Shown: positions 24,444 to 34,400, counted from the stretch's first letter. The stretch is 64,000 nt of DNA from Hyphomicrobiales bacterium (GCA_900466945.1 UBNV01000008.1:124001-188000); one strand, 5' to 3'. The notes: a model not told the origin generated them from the sequence alone. Translations and numbers: made by a program.

Positions 24444-26083
24444 AGTTCGGTCCTGTCCCGACCGAGATCGCCGAAGGGGCGATCCTTGCCCATTCCCAGC
24501 CGCTCGCCTCGGGCAAGTTGCCCAAGGGCCATCGCCTGACGGCCGCCGATCTTGTCCGCTTGAAAGCCGAGGGCATCTCCTCCGTTATCACCTGCCGGCT
24601 CGACCCTGATGACCTGACGGAGAACGAGGCAGCGGAGAGGCTGGCTACGGCCGTTAAACCTGCGGGGCTCGGTTGCAGCCCTGCCTCCACGGGGCGGGTG
24701 AATTTTTATGCCTCATGCAACGGACTTTTCCTCGCGGACAAGGCGCTGGTGGATGCCTTCAACGGTGTCGACCCTGCGATCACGCTCGCCTGCCTGTCCG
24801 ACCGCCGCGACGTGCGTGCCGGCGATCTGGTCGCAACGATCAAGATCATTCCGCTTGCCGTTGCCGGTGCAAGCGTTGCTGCTGCCACGGAAACACTGAA
24901 GCAAGGAACCGTGTTCGCGGTGCAGCCCTACCGCGCCCATCAGGTGCATCTCGTCGCCACGCAGCTTGTCTCGCTGAAAACCTCCGTCATGGAGAAGACA
25001 ACTCGCGTGCTGGAGGCCCGGCTCAGCGCGTCCGGCAGCAGTCTCGTTTCTGAGCGCCGGGTCGACCACCGTGCCGAGGATGTGGGCGAGGCTATCCGTG
25101 CGGCGTTGGACGATGCCCGGGCCGAGTCCGACTATCCGCCGGTAATTATCGTCTTCGGCGCCTCGGCCGTGGCAGATGCCGAAGACGTTATTCCATCAGC
25201 CATCCGGCTTGCCGGTGGCGTGGTGGAGCAGGTCGGCCTGCCGGTCGATCCCGGCAATCTGCTCGTGCTCGGTCATATCGACGAAGTGCCGGTAATCGGG
25301 GCACCAGGCTGCGCCCGTTCGCCGAAGGAGAACGGCTTCGACTGGGTCCTGAACCGGATCCTGGCCGGCCATCCGCCTGATCGCGCCGAGATGACCGGGT
25401 GGGGCGTCGGCGGTCTCTTGATGGAGATCCCGAGCCGTCCGCTGCCGCGCCTTGCCGCAACCGCTGATGCCGATCCGGCGGCCTTCGGACTTGTGGTCCT
25501 GGCTGCCGGCCGCGCTAGCCGGATGGGCGAGGGTGGTCTACACAAGCTGCTGGCCGAATTCGAGGGAGAGCCGCTCGTGCGGCGCTCGGTCCGGCAGGCG
25601 GTCGAAGCAATGGTCGGCCCCGTCACCGTCGTTACCGGTCATCGCAGTGTGGAAGTCGCCGAGGCGCTCGCCGGGCTCGGCGCGCATATTGAGGAGAATC
25701 CAGATTTCGCCAGCGGCATGGCGAGTTCGCTGAAAGCGGGGCTCGCTGCGGTCGAAGCCGATGGTCTGTCAGGCATGATGGTTCTGCTTGCCGACATGCC
25801 GAATGTCTCTTCGGCTGATATCGCGACGCTGGCCGAGGCCTATCGCAAGGCCGGTGGCAAGGCGATCGTCCGGGCCGTCTCGGAGGGGCAACGCGGCAAT
25901 CCCGTTATCCTGCCGGCCGCCACCTTCGAAGCCTTGAAGGCGCTGGAGGGCGATATCGGCGCACGTCCGGTGATCGAGAGCGCAGGACTGGCCGTCATTG
26001 ATGTCGAGATCGGACCCGCCGCAAGGCTTGATGTCGATACGCCGGAAGCTATCCTGGCGGCCGGTGGCATCCTGAAAGGCTGA
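24440..26083 (+). CDS. Mo-cofactor binding domain fused to MocA-like nucleotidyltransferase
   Basis: A 547-residue fusion. Residues 1-340 resemble a molybdopterin-binding (MoeA/MogA-like) protein, with ASAVADAEDVIPSAI and GAPGCARSPKENGFDWVL. Residues from about 350 onward are a MobA/MocA-type nucleotidyltransferase, with LAAGRASRMG and a following Lys for NTP binding, then LLADMPNV for metal binding and GQRGNPVI. MocA adds CMP to molybdopterin for the xanthine-oxidase family, so it fits the XdhC and MoxR/VWA genes before it. The start is GTG at 24440, overlapping the previous TGA. Whether CTP or GTP is used cannot be read safely. Confidence 0.92.
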   Translation: MKFGPVPTEIAEGAILAHSQPLASGKLPKGHRLTAADLVRLKAEGISSVITCRLDPDDLTENEAAERLATAVKPAGLGCSPASTGRVNFYASCNGLFLADKALVDAFNGVDPAITLACLSDRRDVRAGDLVATIKIIPLAVAGASVAAATETLKQGTVFAVQPYRAHQVHLVATQLVSLKTSVMEKTTRVLEARLSASGSSLVSERRVDHRAEDVGEAIRAALDDARAESDYPPVIIVFGASAVADAEDVIPSAIRLAGGVVEQVGLPVDPGNLLVLGHIDEVPVIGAPGCARSPKENGFDWVLNRILAGHPPDRAEMTGWGVGGLLMEIPSRPLPRLAATADADPAAFGLVVLAAGRASRMGEGGLHKLLAEFEGEPLVRRSVRQAVEAMVGPVTVVTGHRSVEVAEALAGLGAHIEENPDFASGMASSLKAGLAAVEADGLSGMMVLLADMPNVSSADIATLAEAYRKAGGKAIVRAVSEGQRGNPVILPAATFEALKALEGDIGARPVIESAGLAVIDVEIGPAARLDVDTPEAILAAGGILKG

Positions 26084-26085
26084 AC

Positions 26086-26427
26086 ATGGACAATGCGGCG
26101 ATCGAGGAAATGTTCGAGGCGGTCGGGCCTGTCACGATCCGCCGGATGTTCGGCGGCAAGGGCATCTATGCGCGAGGCGTCATCTTCGCGCTGGAACTGC
26201 GTGGCGAACTGATGCTCAAGGGCGATGCGGATAGCGCCCCGATACTGGAAGAGGCTGGCGCCGTGCGTTGGCGCTATGAGGGCCGGAGCGGCAAGCCCGT
26301 TGCCATGCCCTACTGGACGCTACCCGACGAGGCGCTCGACGATCCAGACATGATGGCAAAATGGGCGCGGATCGCGCTGGATGCGGCTATCCGGGTGACG
26401 GAGCGGGAAATCGATCAGCGTAAATAG
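26086..26427 (+). CDS. TfoX/Sxy N-terminal-domain protein
   Basis: A 113-residue protein consisting of the TfoX N-terminal domain alone. The typical RRMFGGKGIYARGVIFAL segment lies at residues 19-36 and the YWTLPDE segment near 85. Full TfoX/Sxy proteins are competence co-regulators in gammaproteobacteria, but single-domain forms are widespread and of unknown role. The ATG begins two bases after the MocA-like gene ends, so it may share that transcript. Its 3' end overlaps the convergent Nudix gene by 13 bases. Confidence 0.88.
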   Translation: MDNAAIEEMFEAVGPVTIRRMFGGKGIYARGVIFALELRGELMLKGDADSAPILEEAGAVRWRYEGRSGKPVAMPYWTLPDEALDDPDMMAKWARIALDAAIRVTEREIDQRK

Positions 26428-26822
26428 GTGAGGACGGTTTTAGTGAAAACCGAGAGTGGTTGCGGCAGGTCGTCGAGATCGAAGAAGGCGATCTCCGAGA
26501 GCTTGTCGGGTTCGGTGAGCAGGGGCTCGCCCGTCGTGTCTTCGCTCACATAGAGCAGCGAAACCCAGTGCTGACGGTCCGCTTCGATCAGCTGTTCAGT
26601 CATGCCGAGGTAACGGATCGAGCCGATCGTCATCCCCGTCTCTTCCTCGGCTTCGCGCCGCACGGCAATCTCTGCCGGCTCCATGTGGTCGACCTTGCCG
26701 CCGACGATGTTCCAGTGGCCGGCTTCCGGGGCTTTCATGCGCTTGCACAAAAGCAGTTTGCCATCCCGAAGGATGGCAAGACCGACCCCGAGACCGGGGA
26801 AATCAAGACCGGGCTGACCCAC
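26415..26822 (-). CDS. Nudix hydrolase
   Basis: A 135-residue Nudix-fold pyrophosphohydrolase. The full Nudix box G-x5-E-x7-REUxEExGU is present as GKVDHMEPAEIAVRREAEEETGM in residues about 43-65, including the three metal-binding Glu. The N-terminus GVGLAILRDGKLLLCKR is the usual first strand. It resembles MutT/ADP-ribose type members; the substrate is not determinable. The start at 26822 lies six bases downstream of the helicase stop codon on the same strand, so it may be cotranscribed with the RNA helicase gene. Confidence 0.92.
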   Translation of the reverse strand: MGQPGLDFPGLGVGLAILRDGKLLLCKRMKAPEAGHWNIVGGKVDHMEPAEIAVRREAEEETGMTIGSIRYLGMTEQLIEADRQHWVSLLYVSEDTTGEPLLTEPDKLSEIAFFDLDDLPQPLSVFTKTVLTYLR

Positions 26823-26827
26823 GGGGA

Positions 26828-28351
26828 TCAGGCCTTTGCGGCAGCAACGATCAGCATGAAGGCCGGAATGTCGTCGCCGAAACCGACCGGCGTCGGGCCG
26901 TCGTCATGGTCGTGATGACGGTTGCGGCGGCGATCACGATTGTCGTCGTTTGCCGGCGGGGGATTGCTGCGGTTGTTGCGCGGGTTCTGGTCGCGTCGCT
27001 TGTCCGTGCGGCGTTCTGCGGCCACCGGCTCTACCTTGCTCGCAACCGGTTCAACCTTGATCGCTTCCACCTTCACCGCTTCCATCACCTGTTGTTCCTC
27101 TGCCGGTTTGACATACTCGCTGCGCGTATCGGATTTATGACCGCCGCGCCGCTCGCGACCCTTGTCGCGGCCACGTTTTCCACGGCTTTCGTCATGGCTT
27201 TCCGCAGCCGCGGGAAGCGCCGACAGGTCACCATCGAGCCATTCGATCTTCTGGTCGATCAGTTTTTCAATGGCGTCGAGGAACTTGGTGTCGCTGCGCG
27301 TCACCAGGGTAAAGGCGGCACCGGAGCGTCCGGCACGACCGGTACGGCCGATGCGGTGGACATAGTCTTCGGCGTGGATCGGAACGTCGAAATTGAAGAC
27401 GTGGCTGACATCGGGGATGTCGAGGCCGCGGGCTGCAACGTCGGAGGCGACGAGCAGCGTGATCGCGTTAGCCTTGAAACCCGCCAGCATGGTCGTGCGC
27501 GAGCGCTGGTCCATGTCACCATGCAGGGCGCCGACGGAGAAGCCGTGGCGCTCGAGCGAGCGGAAAAGGTCGGCGACATCCTTCTTGCGGTTGCAGAAGA
27601 TGATCGCGTTCTTCAGGTCGTCCTGAGCGCGGATCAGGTCACGCAGCGTCGAACGCTTTTCGTAATCCTTGTTGTGGCAGGCAACCAGGCGCTGGGTCAC
27701 GGTCTTTGCCGTCGAGGACGGCGGGGCGACTTCGATGCGCTCGGGGTTCTGCAGGAACTGGTCGGCCAGCTTCTGGATCTCCGGCGGCATGGTTGCCGAG
27801 AAGAACAGGGTCTGGCGCGTGAACGGGATCATCTTGGCGATGCGCTCGATATCCGGGATGAAACCCATGTCGAGCATGCGGTCGGCTTCGTCGATGACCA
27901 GGATCTCGACACCGGTCATCAGGAGCTTGCCGCGCTCGCAGTGATCGAGCAGGCGGCCGGGCGTGCAGATCAGGACGTCTGCGCCACGCTCAAGCTTGCG
28001 GTCCTGTTCGTCGAAGGACACGCCGCCGATCAGCAGCGCCACGTTGAGCTTGTGATTCTTGCCGTATTTCTCGAAGTTCTCGGCGACCTGTGCCGCCAGT
28101 TCGCGCGTCGGCTCCAGAATGAGCGTGCGCGGCATGCGAGCCCGGGCGCGGCCCTTTTCGAGCAGGGTCAACATCGGGAGAACGAAGCCGGCCGTCTTGC
28201 CGGTGCCGGTCTGGGCGATGCCGAGAATGTCCCGCCGCTGCAGGGCCGGCGGGATTGCGCCTGCCTGGATCGGTGTCGGGATCGTGTAGCCGCTATCGGT
28301 GACGGCAGAAAGGACTTTTTGGCTCAGGCCAAGGTCAGCAAAAGTGGTCAA
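26828..28351 (-). CDS. DEAD-box RNA helicase, RhlE-like
   Basis: An ATP-dependent RNA helicase of about 507 residues with every core motif: Q motif IPTPIQ, motif I AQTGTGKT, Ia PTRELA, II DEAD, III SAT, V ARGLDIP and VI HRIGRTGRAG. After the core, a long C-terminal tail rich in Arg, Lys, Asp and Asn (RRNRHHDHDD-like) should bind RNA loosely. No ATG exists near the N-terminus. TTG at 28351 matches where RhlE homologues begin (TTFADLGL). TTG at 28393 would add 14 residues and sits next to a hairpin. Role in ribosome assembly or cold adaptation is typical of the family. Confidence 0.95.
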   Translation of the reverse strand: MTTFADLGLSQKVLSAVTDSGYTIPTPIQAGAIPPALQRRDILGIAQTGTGKTAGFVLPMLTLLEKGRARARMPRTLILEPTRELAAQVAENFEKYGKNHKLNVALLIGGVSFDEQDRKLERGADVLICTPGRLLDHCERGKLLMTGVEILVIDEADRMLDMGFIPDIERIAKMIPFTRQTLFFSATMPPEIQKLADQFLQNPERIEVAPPSSTAKTVTQRLVACHNKDYEKRSTLRDLIRAQDDLKNAIIFCNRKKDVADLFRSLERHGFSVGALHGDMDQRSRTTMLAGFKANAITLLVASDVAARGLDIPDVSHVFNFDVPIHAEDYVHRIGRTGRAGRSGAAFTLVTRSDTKFLDAIEKLIDQKIEWLDGDLSALPAAAESHDESRGKRGRDKGRERRGGHKSDTRSEYVKPAEEQQVMEAVKVEAIKVEPVASKVEPVAAERRTDKRRDQNPRNNRSNPPPANDDNRDRRRNRHHDHDDGPTPVGFGDDIPAFMLIVAAAKA

Positions 28352-28468
28352 AGGGAAGTAGTTTCCGTTCCTGTTCTCGCGAACATCGCTCAATAGCCCG
28401 TGAGATCGGGCGCTAGTGGTTGCGGCGAATAGTGGGAAACGGCTGGAAAGTCAAGGAAACCGGCGGAT

Positions 28469-28488
28469 TTAAGCCTATAAAGGCTTAA
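28469..28488. repeat. 7-bp inverted repeat upstream of the helicase gene
   Basis: TTAAGCC and GGCTTAA flank a 6-base AT loop in the 192-bp gap between the helicase and the M23 peptidase genes. No T-run follows, so it could be an operator or a weak terminator of the M23 gene. Confidence 0.35.
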
Positions 28489-28585
28489 TGTTCACGATTA
28501 ATTGGCAGTGGTCTCGAAAAGGATCGGAAAAGCATTCTATTTCCGCGTAACACGACAGCAGACTATGCGTTTTTGATCACGTGCT

Positions 28586-29950
28586 TCAATTTATCAGCGG
28601 CGTGAGTTTCATACCGGCATTGAGGAAGCGCATCGGGTCGACAGGATCGCCGTTGCGGCGCACTTCATAATGCAGGTGCGGACCCGTCGAGCGGCCGGTC
28701 GAGCCGGAGAGGCCGATCAGTTGACCCGGTTCGACCGTGTCTCCTTCCCCCACTAGAACGCGCGACATGTGCCCGTAGCGGGTTGTGAGACCCAGGCCGT
28801 GATCGACCTCGACCATGTTGCCGTAGCCGCCCGAGAAGCCGGCCGTTATCACCTTGCCGCTGCCCGTCGAGCGGATCTCGGTGCCTGTCGGCGCGCGGAA
28901 GTCGATGCCGGCATGCATGGCAAGGCCACCGAAGAAGGGGTCCGGACGGTTGCCGAATCGGCTGGTGATGTCCTGACCGGGGGCCGGATTGGCAAAGGGC
29001 AGGCGTCTCGCCGTGCCACGCACCGTCTCCAGCCGATTGAGGGCCGCATCGAGGGCGTTCAAAGAGTCGTTGAAATCGCGATCGGACTGCGGTGCGAGAT
29101 AGGGCCCGCCGATCCCGTCCGATACCGGGAGCTGAGCCACGTCGTCGACCGGGACGCCCTGACGCTTCAGGATCGCGGAAATTTCATCTGCGGTCTGGGA
29201 TGCGCCGCTGGCGAGCTGATCGATGCGCTGCAACTGCTCCGCCTCGATCTCCTTCAGGGACAGGGTCATGTTGGAGAACAGTCGGTCTGCACGGTCGGCG
29301 ACATTCTCACCGGTCATCGGGACATAGCCGAGCGCGAGGGCCGGCTTTTGATTGGCAGCATCTGCAGCCAGGGAGGTGGAATCGCTCCCGGTTTTGCCCA
29401 GAAGCGCCGCGAAGGCCTGCGTGCCGTTCGACAGGGCTGCGTGGTCGTCGCCGTCGACAATCGGTTTGTCGGCCGGTACCGGGCCATCTGCCGGCAGGGC
29501 TTCGCTCGGCGCGCCACCCTCGAGGAGTGCGTCGATCCGACCATGCCGCGAGGTGAGCGCCATCTGCTGTTCGAGCAGTTTCTCGACCTTCTCCTCGACC
29601 ACCTGCTGGTCGAGGAGCTGGCGGGACGTGACGCGGTCGACCTGTGCCCTGAGTGCTGCGATGCGATCTTCGTATTCATGCTGCATGCGCGCCTGGCGGG
29701 CCATGGTAGCGCCGATCAGATTGTCGCGCAGGACGAGATAGGTGGTGGCGCCGAGATAGCCGATGGCCATGGTGCCGAGGAAGCAGACGGTGAGGGCGAT
29801 CATCCAGGGGCGGATCGTCATGTGGCGTATGCGGTCGCCGCTCGCCAGGATGACGACGTGCTGTACCTTGCGTTTTCCGAAGATCTGGTTGTTCGAACCC
29901 GCCGCCACGCTGACCCCCAATAAAGTCGGGCGCGCCTGTTGCGGCGTCAT
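28586..29950 (-). CDS. M23/LytM-family metallopeptidase with membrane anchor
   Basis: A 454-residue envelope protein. A single transmembrane segment lies at about residues 49-72, then a coiled coil (about 85-140). The C-terminal LytM domain has the zinc ligands His346 and Asp350 (HAGID) and His427 (HLHYE), and His394 (YGH) as the catalytic partner, so it should be an active peptidoglycan endopeptidase in the periplasm. Coiled-coil plus LytM proteins act in division or polar growth; rhizobial homologues such as RgsM are linked to unipolar growth, an assignment I cannot confirm here. The start at 29950 has only a weak RBS. Confidence 0.9.
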   Translation of the reverse strand: MTPQQARPTLLGVSVAAGSNNQIFGKRKVQHVVILASGDRIRHMTIRPWMIALTVCFLGTMAIGYLGATTYLVLRDNLIGATMARQARMQHEYEDRIAALRAQVDRVTSRQLLDQQVVEEKVEKLLEQQMALTSRHGRIDALLEGGAPSEALPADGPVPADKPIVDGDDHAALSNGTQAFAALLGKTGSDSTSLAADAANQKPALALGYVPMTGENVADRADRLFSNMTLSLKEIEAEQLQRIDQLASGASQTADEISAILKRQGVPVDDVAQLPVSDGIGGPYLAPQSDRDFNDSLNALDAALNRLETVRGTARRLPFANPAPGQDITSRFGNRPDPFFGGLAMHAGIDFRAPTGTEIRSTGSGKVITAGFSGGYGNMVEVDHGLGLTTRYGHMSRVLVGEGDTVEPGQLIGLSGSTGRSTGPHLHYEVRRNGDPVDPMRFLNAGMKLTPLIN

Positions 29951-30008
29951 TGCCCGATATCGACGAGTCGCCTGTCCGATCCGTCTTTAGCAATTACGCA
30001 TAATTAAG

Positions 30009-30024
30009 GTTAATGAAGCGTTAG
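30009..30024 (-). promoter_or_regulatory. possible CtrA box upstream of the M23 peptidase gene
   Basis: On the minus strand CTAA-N7-TTAAC fits the CtrA consensus TTAA-N7-TTAAC with one mismatch, about 60 bases upstream of the start codon. The region is AT-rich, so chance occurrence is possible. Confidence 0.3.
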
Positions 30025-30041
30025 GCGTTTGGAATTGCGTA

Positions 30042-30887
30042 TCAAACGGAGGAATTGTTCTTGGAGGACAGCGACCGGTAGAAGGATGGCGTCAGGCCGG
30101 CTTCTGCCCGCGCCACGTCGTTGAACGGCGCCTTCAGCTGGCCGCGAAAGTTGGCGCGTACGAGATCCTGGAAGGTCTTGGCCGGATCGCGCTTCTCCCG
30201 GGCGCAAAGAAAGCGGAACCACTTGGCGCCGACGGCCACATGGCCTTTCTCGTCCTCGTAGATGACCTTCAGGACGTCGGCGCTTTCCATGTCACCCGTC
30301 TCGCGCATCTTGTCCTGCAATGCGGGCGTGACGTCCAGACCTCGGGCCTCCAGGATCAGGGGTACGACCGCCAGACGGGCCGTCAGGTCGTTCCTGGTGG
30401 AATGCGCCGCCTGCCACAGGCCGTCATGGGCCGGCATGTCGCCATAATCGGCGCCGAGTGTTCGGAGCCTGTCGCGGACCAGGTTGAAATGCTTGGCTTC
30501 CTCGAAGGCGACTTTCATCCAGCCGTCGAAAAAGGAATGCGGAACGAGCTCGGAAGCAAAGCGCGCGACGATATCGAGCGCGAGGTCGACCGCGTTGAGT
30601 TCGATATGGGCGAGGGCATGCAGGAGCGCCACCCGACCCGGCAGCGTGTGCAACGACCTCTTGCCGACGGCCTTGGGCGGAACCAGTTCCGGCTTTTCCG
30701 GGCGTCCGGGGCGATCGGGAAGCGGTGGATCGAGTGGCGAGCGCAAGGACAGGCGTCGCTCCTGCCAGCGGATCGCCGCGGCTTGAGCGAGCGCCGTCTT
30801 CTCGTCGAGGTCGGCACTCAGGATGGCGAGGGTGGCAGCGCCGCGAAGGGAATGGAAAGCCGTCTCGGGCTGCGTCATCTCGGGCAT
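30042..30887 (-). CDS. DUF455 ferritin-like protein
   Basis: A 281-residue protein of the DUF455 family, a ferritin-like four-helix diiron fold. Metal-ligand-like segments are visible: ALAHIELNAVDLALDIVARF at about residues 90-109, EEAKHF at 128-133 and YEDEKGHVAVG at about 210-220. These supply the E-x-x-H type ligands of ferritin-like proteins. The catalytic role is not established for the family. The ATG at 30887 lies one base after the stop of bcp, strongly suggesting one transcript with the peroxiredoxin, which would fit an oxidative-stress or iron role. Confidence 0.88.
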   Translation of the reverse strand: MPEMTQPETAFHSLRGAATLAILSADLDEKTALAQAAAIRWQERRLSLRSPLDPPLPDRPGRPEKPELVPPKAVGKRSLHTLPGRVALLHALAHIELNAVDLALDIVARFASELVPHSFFDGWMKVAFEEAKHFNLVRDRLRTLGADYGDMPAHDGLWQAAHSTRNDLTARLAVVPLILEARGLDVTPALQDKMRETGDMESADVLKVIYEDEKGHVAVGAKWFRFLCAREKRDPAKTFQDLVRANFRGQLKAPFNDVARAEAGLTPSFYRSLSSKNNSSV

Positions 30888-30888
30888 G

Positions 30889-31356
30889 TCAAAGGGCCTG
30901 CGCTGCCTTCAACACGGTCTCGGCATGGCCCGGCACTTTCACTTTGCGCCAAGCTTCGGCGATCTTGCCAGACTTGTCGATCAGGAAGGTCGAGCGTTCG
31001 ACACCCATGTAGGTCTTGCCGTACATGCTCTTTTCCTTCCAGACGCCATAGGCTTCGAGCGCCTTGTGTTCTTCGTCGGCGGCGAGCACGACCGAGAGGC
31101 TATGTTTGGCCGCGAACTTGTCATGGCTCTTCACCGAATCGGGTGAGACGCCGATCACGGTCGCCCCGATCTTCTCGAATTCGGCGGCGAGGGCCGAGAA
31201 ATCGATGGCTTCCGTCGTACAGCCGCTCGTATCGTCCTTGGGATAAAAGTAGAGAATTACAGGCTTTCCGGCAAAATCGGAAAGCGAAACGGTACCGCCT
31301 CCGTTGCGGGGCAGGGAGAATTCGGGAGCCATGTCCCCAGCAGTCAATTCCGTCAT
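30889..31356 (-). CDS. bcp: thiol peroxidase Bcp (1-Cys peroxiredoxin)
   Basis: A 155-residue peroxiredoxin that reduces peroxides with thioredoxin or glutaredoxin. The peroxidatic Cys46 is in the motif DDTSGCTTEA, after FYPKDDT. No other cysteine occurs in the protein, so it is the 1-Cys type without the resolving Cys five residues later found in E. coli Bcp; an external thiol is needed. The ATG at 31356 has AAAGG upstream. The DUF455 gene follows after one base. The large plus-strand envelope gene is divergent. Confidence 0.95.
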   Translation of the reverse strand: MTELTAGDMAPEFSLPRNGGGTVSLSDFAGKPVILYFYPKDDTSGCTTEAIDFSALAAEFEKIGATVIGVSPDSVKSHDKFAAKHSLSVVLAADEEHKALEAYGVWKEKSMYGKTYMGVERSTFLIDKSGKIAEAWRKVKVPGHAETVLKAAQAL

Positions 31357-31478
31357 GGGATAACCTTTCTTTTGCCCGTTTTATGCGTGAATCTGGGCAT
31401 CATCGATATATAGTCCGCTCCGTAGTCGTCCAGAGCGACTTGGTAGCGGCATCGGTCGACGGAGACAATCACCAGCAC

Positions 31479-34400
31479 ATGTCGGAGATCCGGGGCGAAA
31501 AGCTACGGTTTCGCAAGCGGGACATCGTGCCGCTGCATGCCCTCCCTTCGGCCCAGGCCGAGGATCCCCTCATCGTGCATTGTCCACCGCCGAAGCGCTC
31601 GCTTTTCCGGCGTTTTCTGAGGGTGCTCGGCGGGTTTGCCGCCCTCTGGCTTATCGTATTCGGCGGTGTCTATGCCGTCGTCGAAAGCGGTGCGCTCGAT
31701 GCGGCCCTTGCCCAGAGAGCACGGACGGTTCTCAACAATGCGCTCGGCCCGCAGTTCGTGGCCGAGATCGGCGCAACGGAAGTGCGATTCTCCAACGATA
31801 TGGAGTTGTCGGTCGAGGCACGCGACGTCACCCTTCAGGAACAGGTCGGTGGGCAGCAGGTCGCGCTGACGCAATCGGTGCGCTTCATCATCGAACCGCT
31901 CGCCCTTCTGGGTGGCCGATTCTCGGTTCGGGAAGTGGTCAGCGAGGGCATCAATCTCGACGCCACGGTCCTGCCCAAGGGTAAGCCCATCGATCTCTCG
32001 AACTGGCGGGTCGACCAGGTGCCGGAGCGGTTGGCCGACGCCTTTGCGGAACTCGACAGGCTGCAAGGGTTCATCTCGCGGGGCGGCCTCGACCGCATGC
32101 GGCTCGGCGGGCTGGAGATTGCCTCGACCAGCGCCAATGGGCGCCCCTTGAGCATTTCCATCGACGACATCGTGCTCGAGCGGGGCGAGGACGATTCGCT
32201 GTCAATCTTTGGCGCAATCTCTGTGAACGGGCAGCAGACCGAACTCACCGCACTCACCACCAATGTGGGCGGCCGGGCCGAAGCCCTGACGATGCGCATC
32301 GCCGATGTGCGGGTGACACCCTTCCTGCTCCGTCGTTCGAGCGTCGGCGAGGCCCGGCAAGGCATAGATGGTTCGGCAGAACTTCTGCTCAACGCACGGC
32401 GCGAGGATGGCGCGCAGGCGCCGGCCGTGTCGCTCGCGATCAACATGCGCAAGGCAGGCTTCTATTCCGACGGGCAGCGCCAGGAGCTGACCGATGCCCA
32501 GCTCAAACTCTCCTATGATTTTGCCAAGGACACGATCGAACTCGCGGATTCCATCGCGCGCTTCGACGAAACGGTATTTCCACTCTCCGGAGGCATCATC
32601 GATCTCGACCGCCTTCCGGAAGGCCCTGAATTCGGCAAGGGCTTCGGCATCGATCTGGTGGTGACCGACGGGCAGGCGAATGTGCCGACGGCCGGGGAGA
32701 CCCCATTTCCGTTTTTCCTCAAAGGGTATGGCCGCTACCTGGTCGATGAAAACATGCTGCAGCTCGATACACTCGATGCTTCGACGCCGGGTGGCAACAT
32801 GCGGGGCAAACTGCAAATGCGGTTCGGCGGCACAGGGCCGGAGATCCGCTTCAACGGCGAGGTGCAGAACATGCGCACCAGCGTCGTCAAGCAGCTCTGG
32901 CCTTACTGGATCGCCTCGAAACCGCGGACATGGGTGCTCGAAAATCTCTATGGTGGCGTCATTCCGCGCGGCACGATCGAAGTCTTCATTCCACAGAACC
33001 GCCTGTCGATCGATCCGAAACCCGTGCGGCTGGACGCCAACGAACTGAAGATCGGCTTCGATCTGGAAGACGCGCGTCTGAACCTCACCGGTGACCTGCC
33101 GCCTCTTCGCGATGTCTACGGTCGATTCGACATGGTGGGCGAAAGGGTCGATGTCGACATTCGTTCGGCGGGTTCCTTCTTTCCATCCGGGCGCATGGTG
33201 ACGCTTGATCGCGGCAAGCTCACGCTTCAGGACGCTTATGAAAAGCCGCTGATGGCGGATCTCGAACTCGATGTCAGCGGCGCTGCCGACGCCGTGGCCG
33301 AACTCGTATCGTTCAAGCCGATCGAGGCGCTGCGAACGGTCGATTTCAAGGCGGATGATTTTACCGGCAAGGTGCGCGGCAAGGCGAAGATCCGTCTCGG
33401 TCTCGTCCCGGACCAGCAGCCGCCGGCCCCGAGCTGGACGGCGGAGATCGACCTGGAAGACGTCGACGTGGGCAAGCCATTCGATGGTCGGAAGATCAGC
33501 GATGTGAACGGCAAATTGATCGTCGATGCGGACAAGGCAAAGCTCGATGCCGAGGCTCGGATCGACGACGTGCCCATGGATGTGGAGCTCGTCGAACCCG
33601 TCCGTCGCGGTGCTGGGGAGGTCGGCCGCGAGCGGGTGGTGACCGCCACGCTCGACAATGCGACCCGCGAGAAGCTCGTGCCGGGACTCGGCGAGCTCGT
33701 CAGCGGCCCCATGAAGATCGAACTGCGCCGCCTGGATGAAACTCGCCAGGCTGTGTCAGTCGACCTGCGCTCGGCGACGCTGACCATTCCCTGGGTCGGC
33801 TGGGCCAAGGGGCAGGGCATCGGTGCCACGGCGAAATTCGAACTGTCGAAAAACGGCACCCAGTCGCTGATCGAGAAATTTGAGCTCGACGGTGAAGGCT
33901 TCGGCGCCACGGGAGAGATGTCGGCCGACGAAAAGGGGCTGGTCGCCGCCAATCTGTCGCGCGTCCGCCTGTCGCCAGAGGACAACGTTGCGCTAACGGT
34001 TCGGTTGACCAAGGGTGTCTATTCCGTCGTCGCCAATGGGAGCGCCTTCGACGCGCGTTCGTTGATTTCGACGATACAACAGCCGTCAGGAGATGGTGGC
34101 AAGGGCAAGTCTTCGAGCAAATCGCTTCGGATCGAGGGGCGTTTCGAGCGGGTCCTTGGTTTCGGCGGCGAGCAGCTTTCCGGCGTCTCCGTGGTTTACT
34201 CCTCGGGCAAGGGGCGCCTTCGCGGCGTCGATTTTTCCGGCGTGACGGGCAGTGGCCAGGCGCTTGTCGCGAAACTGCGGCAACCGGAGGAACGGCGTGA
34301 ACTCTCGGTGACGACGAGCGACGCCGGCGCAGTATTGCGCTTTCTCGATACTTACAAGCGACTGGGCGGCGGCCTTGCCAATCTGCGGCTGACCGAAACG

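Noticed and set aside
26906..28396. 496-codon open frame antisense to the helicase
   Set aside because: Antisense shadow; no motif and overlaps fully conserved DEAD-box core.
30240..31478. 413-codon N-terminal extension of the AsmA-like gene
   Set aside because: Overlaps bcp and the DUF455 gene on the other strand; coding signal changes at the ATG at 31479 where the hydrophobic anchor follows.
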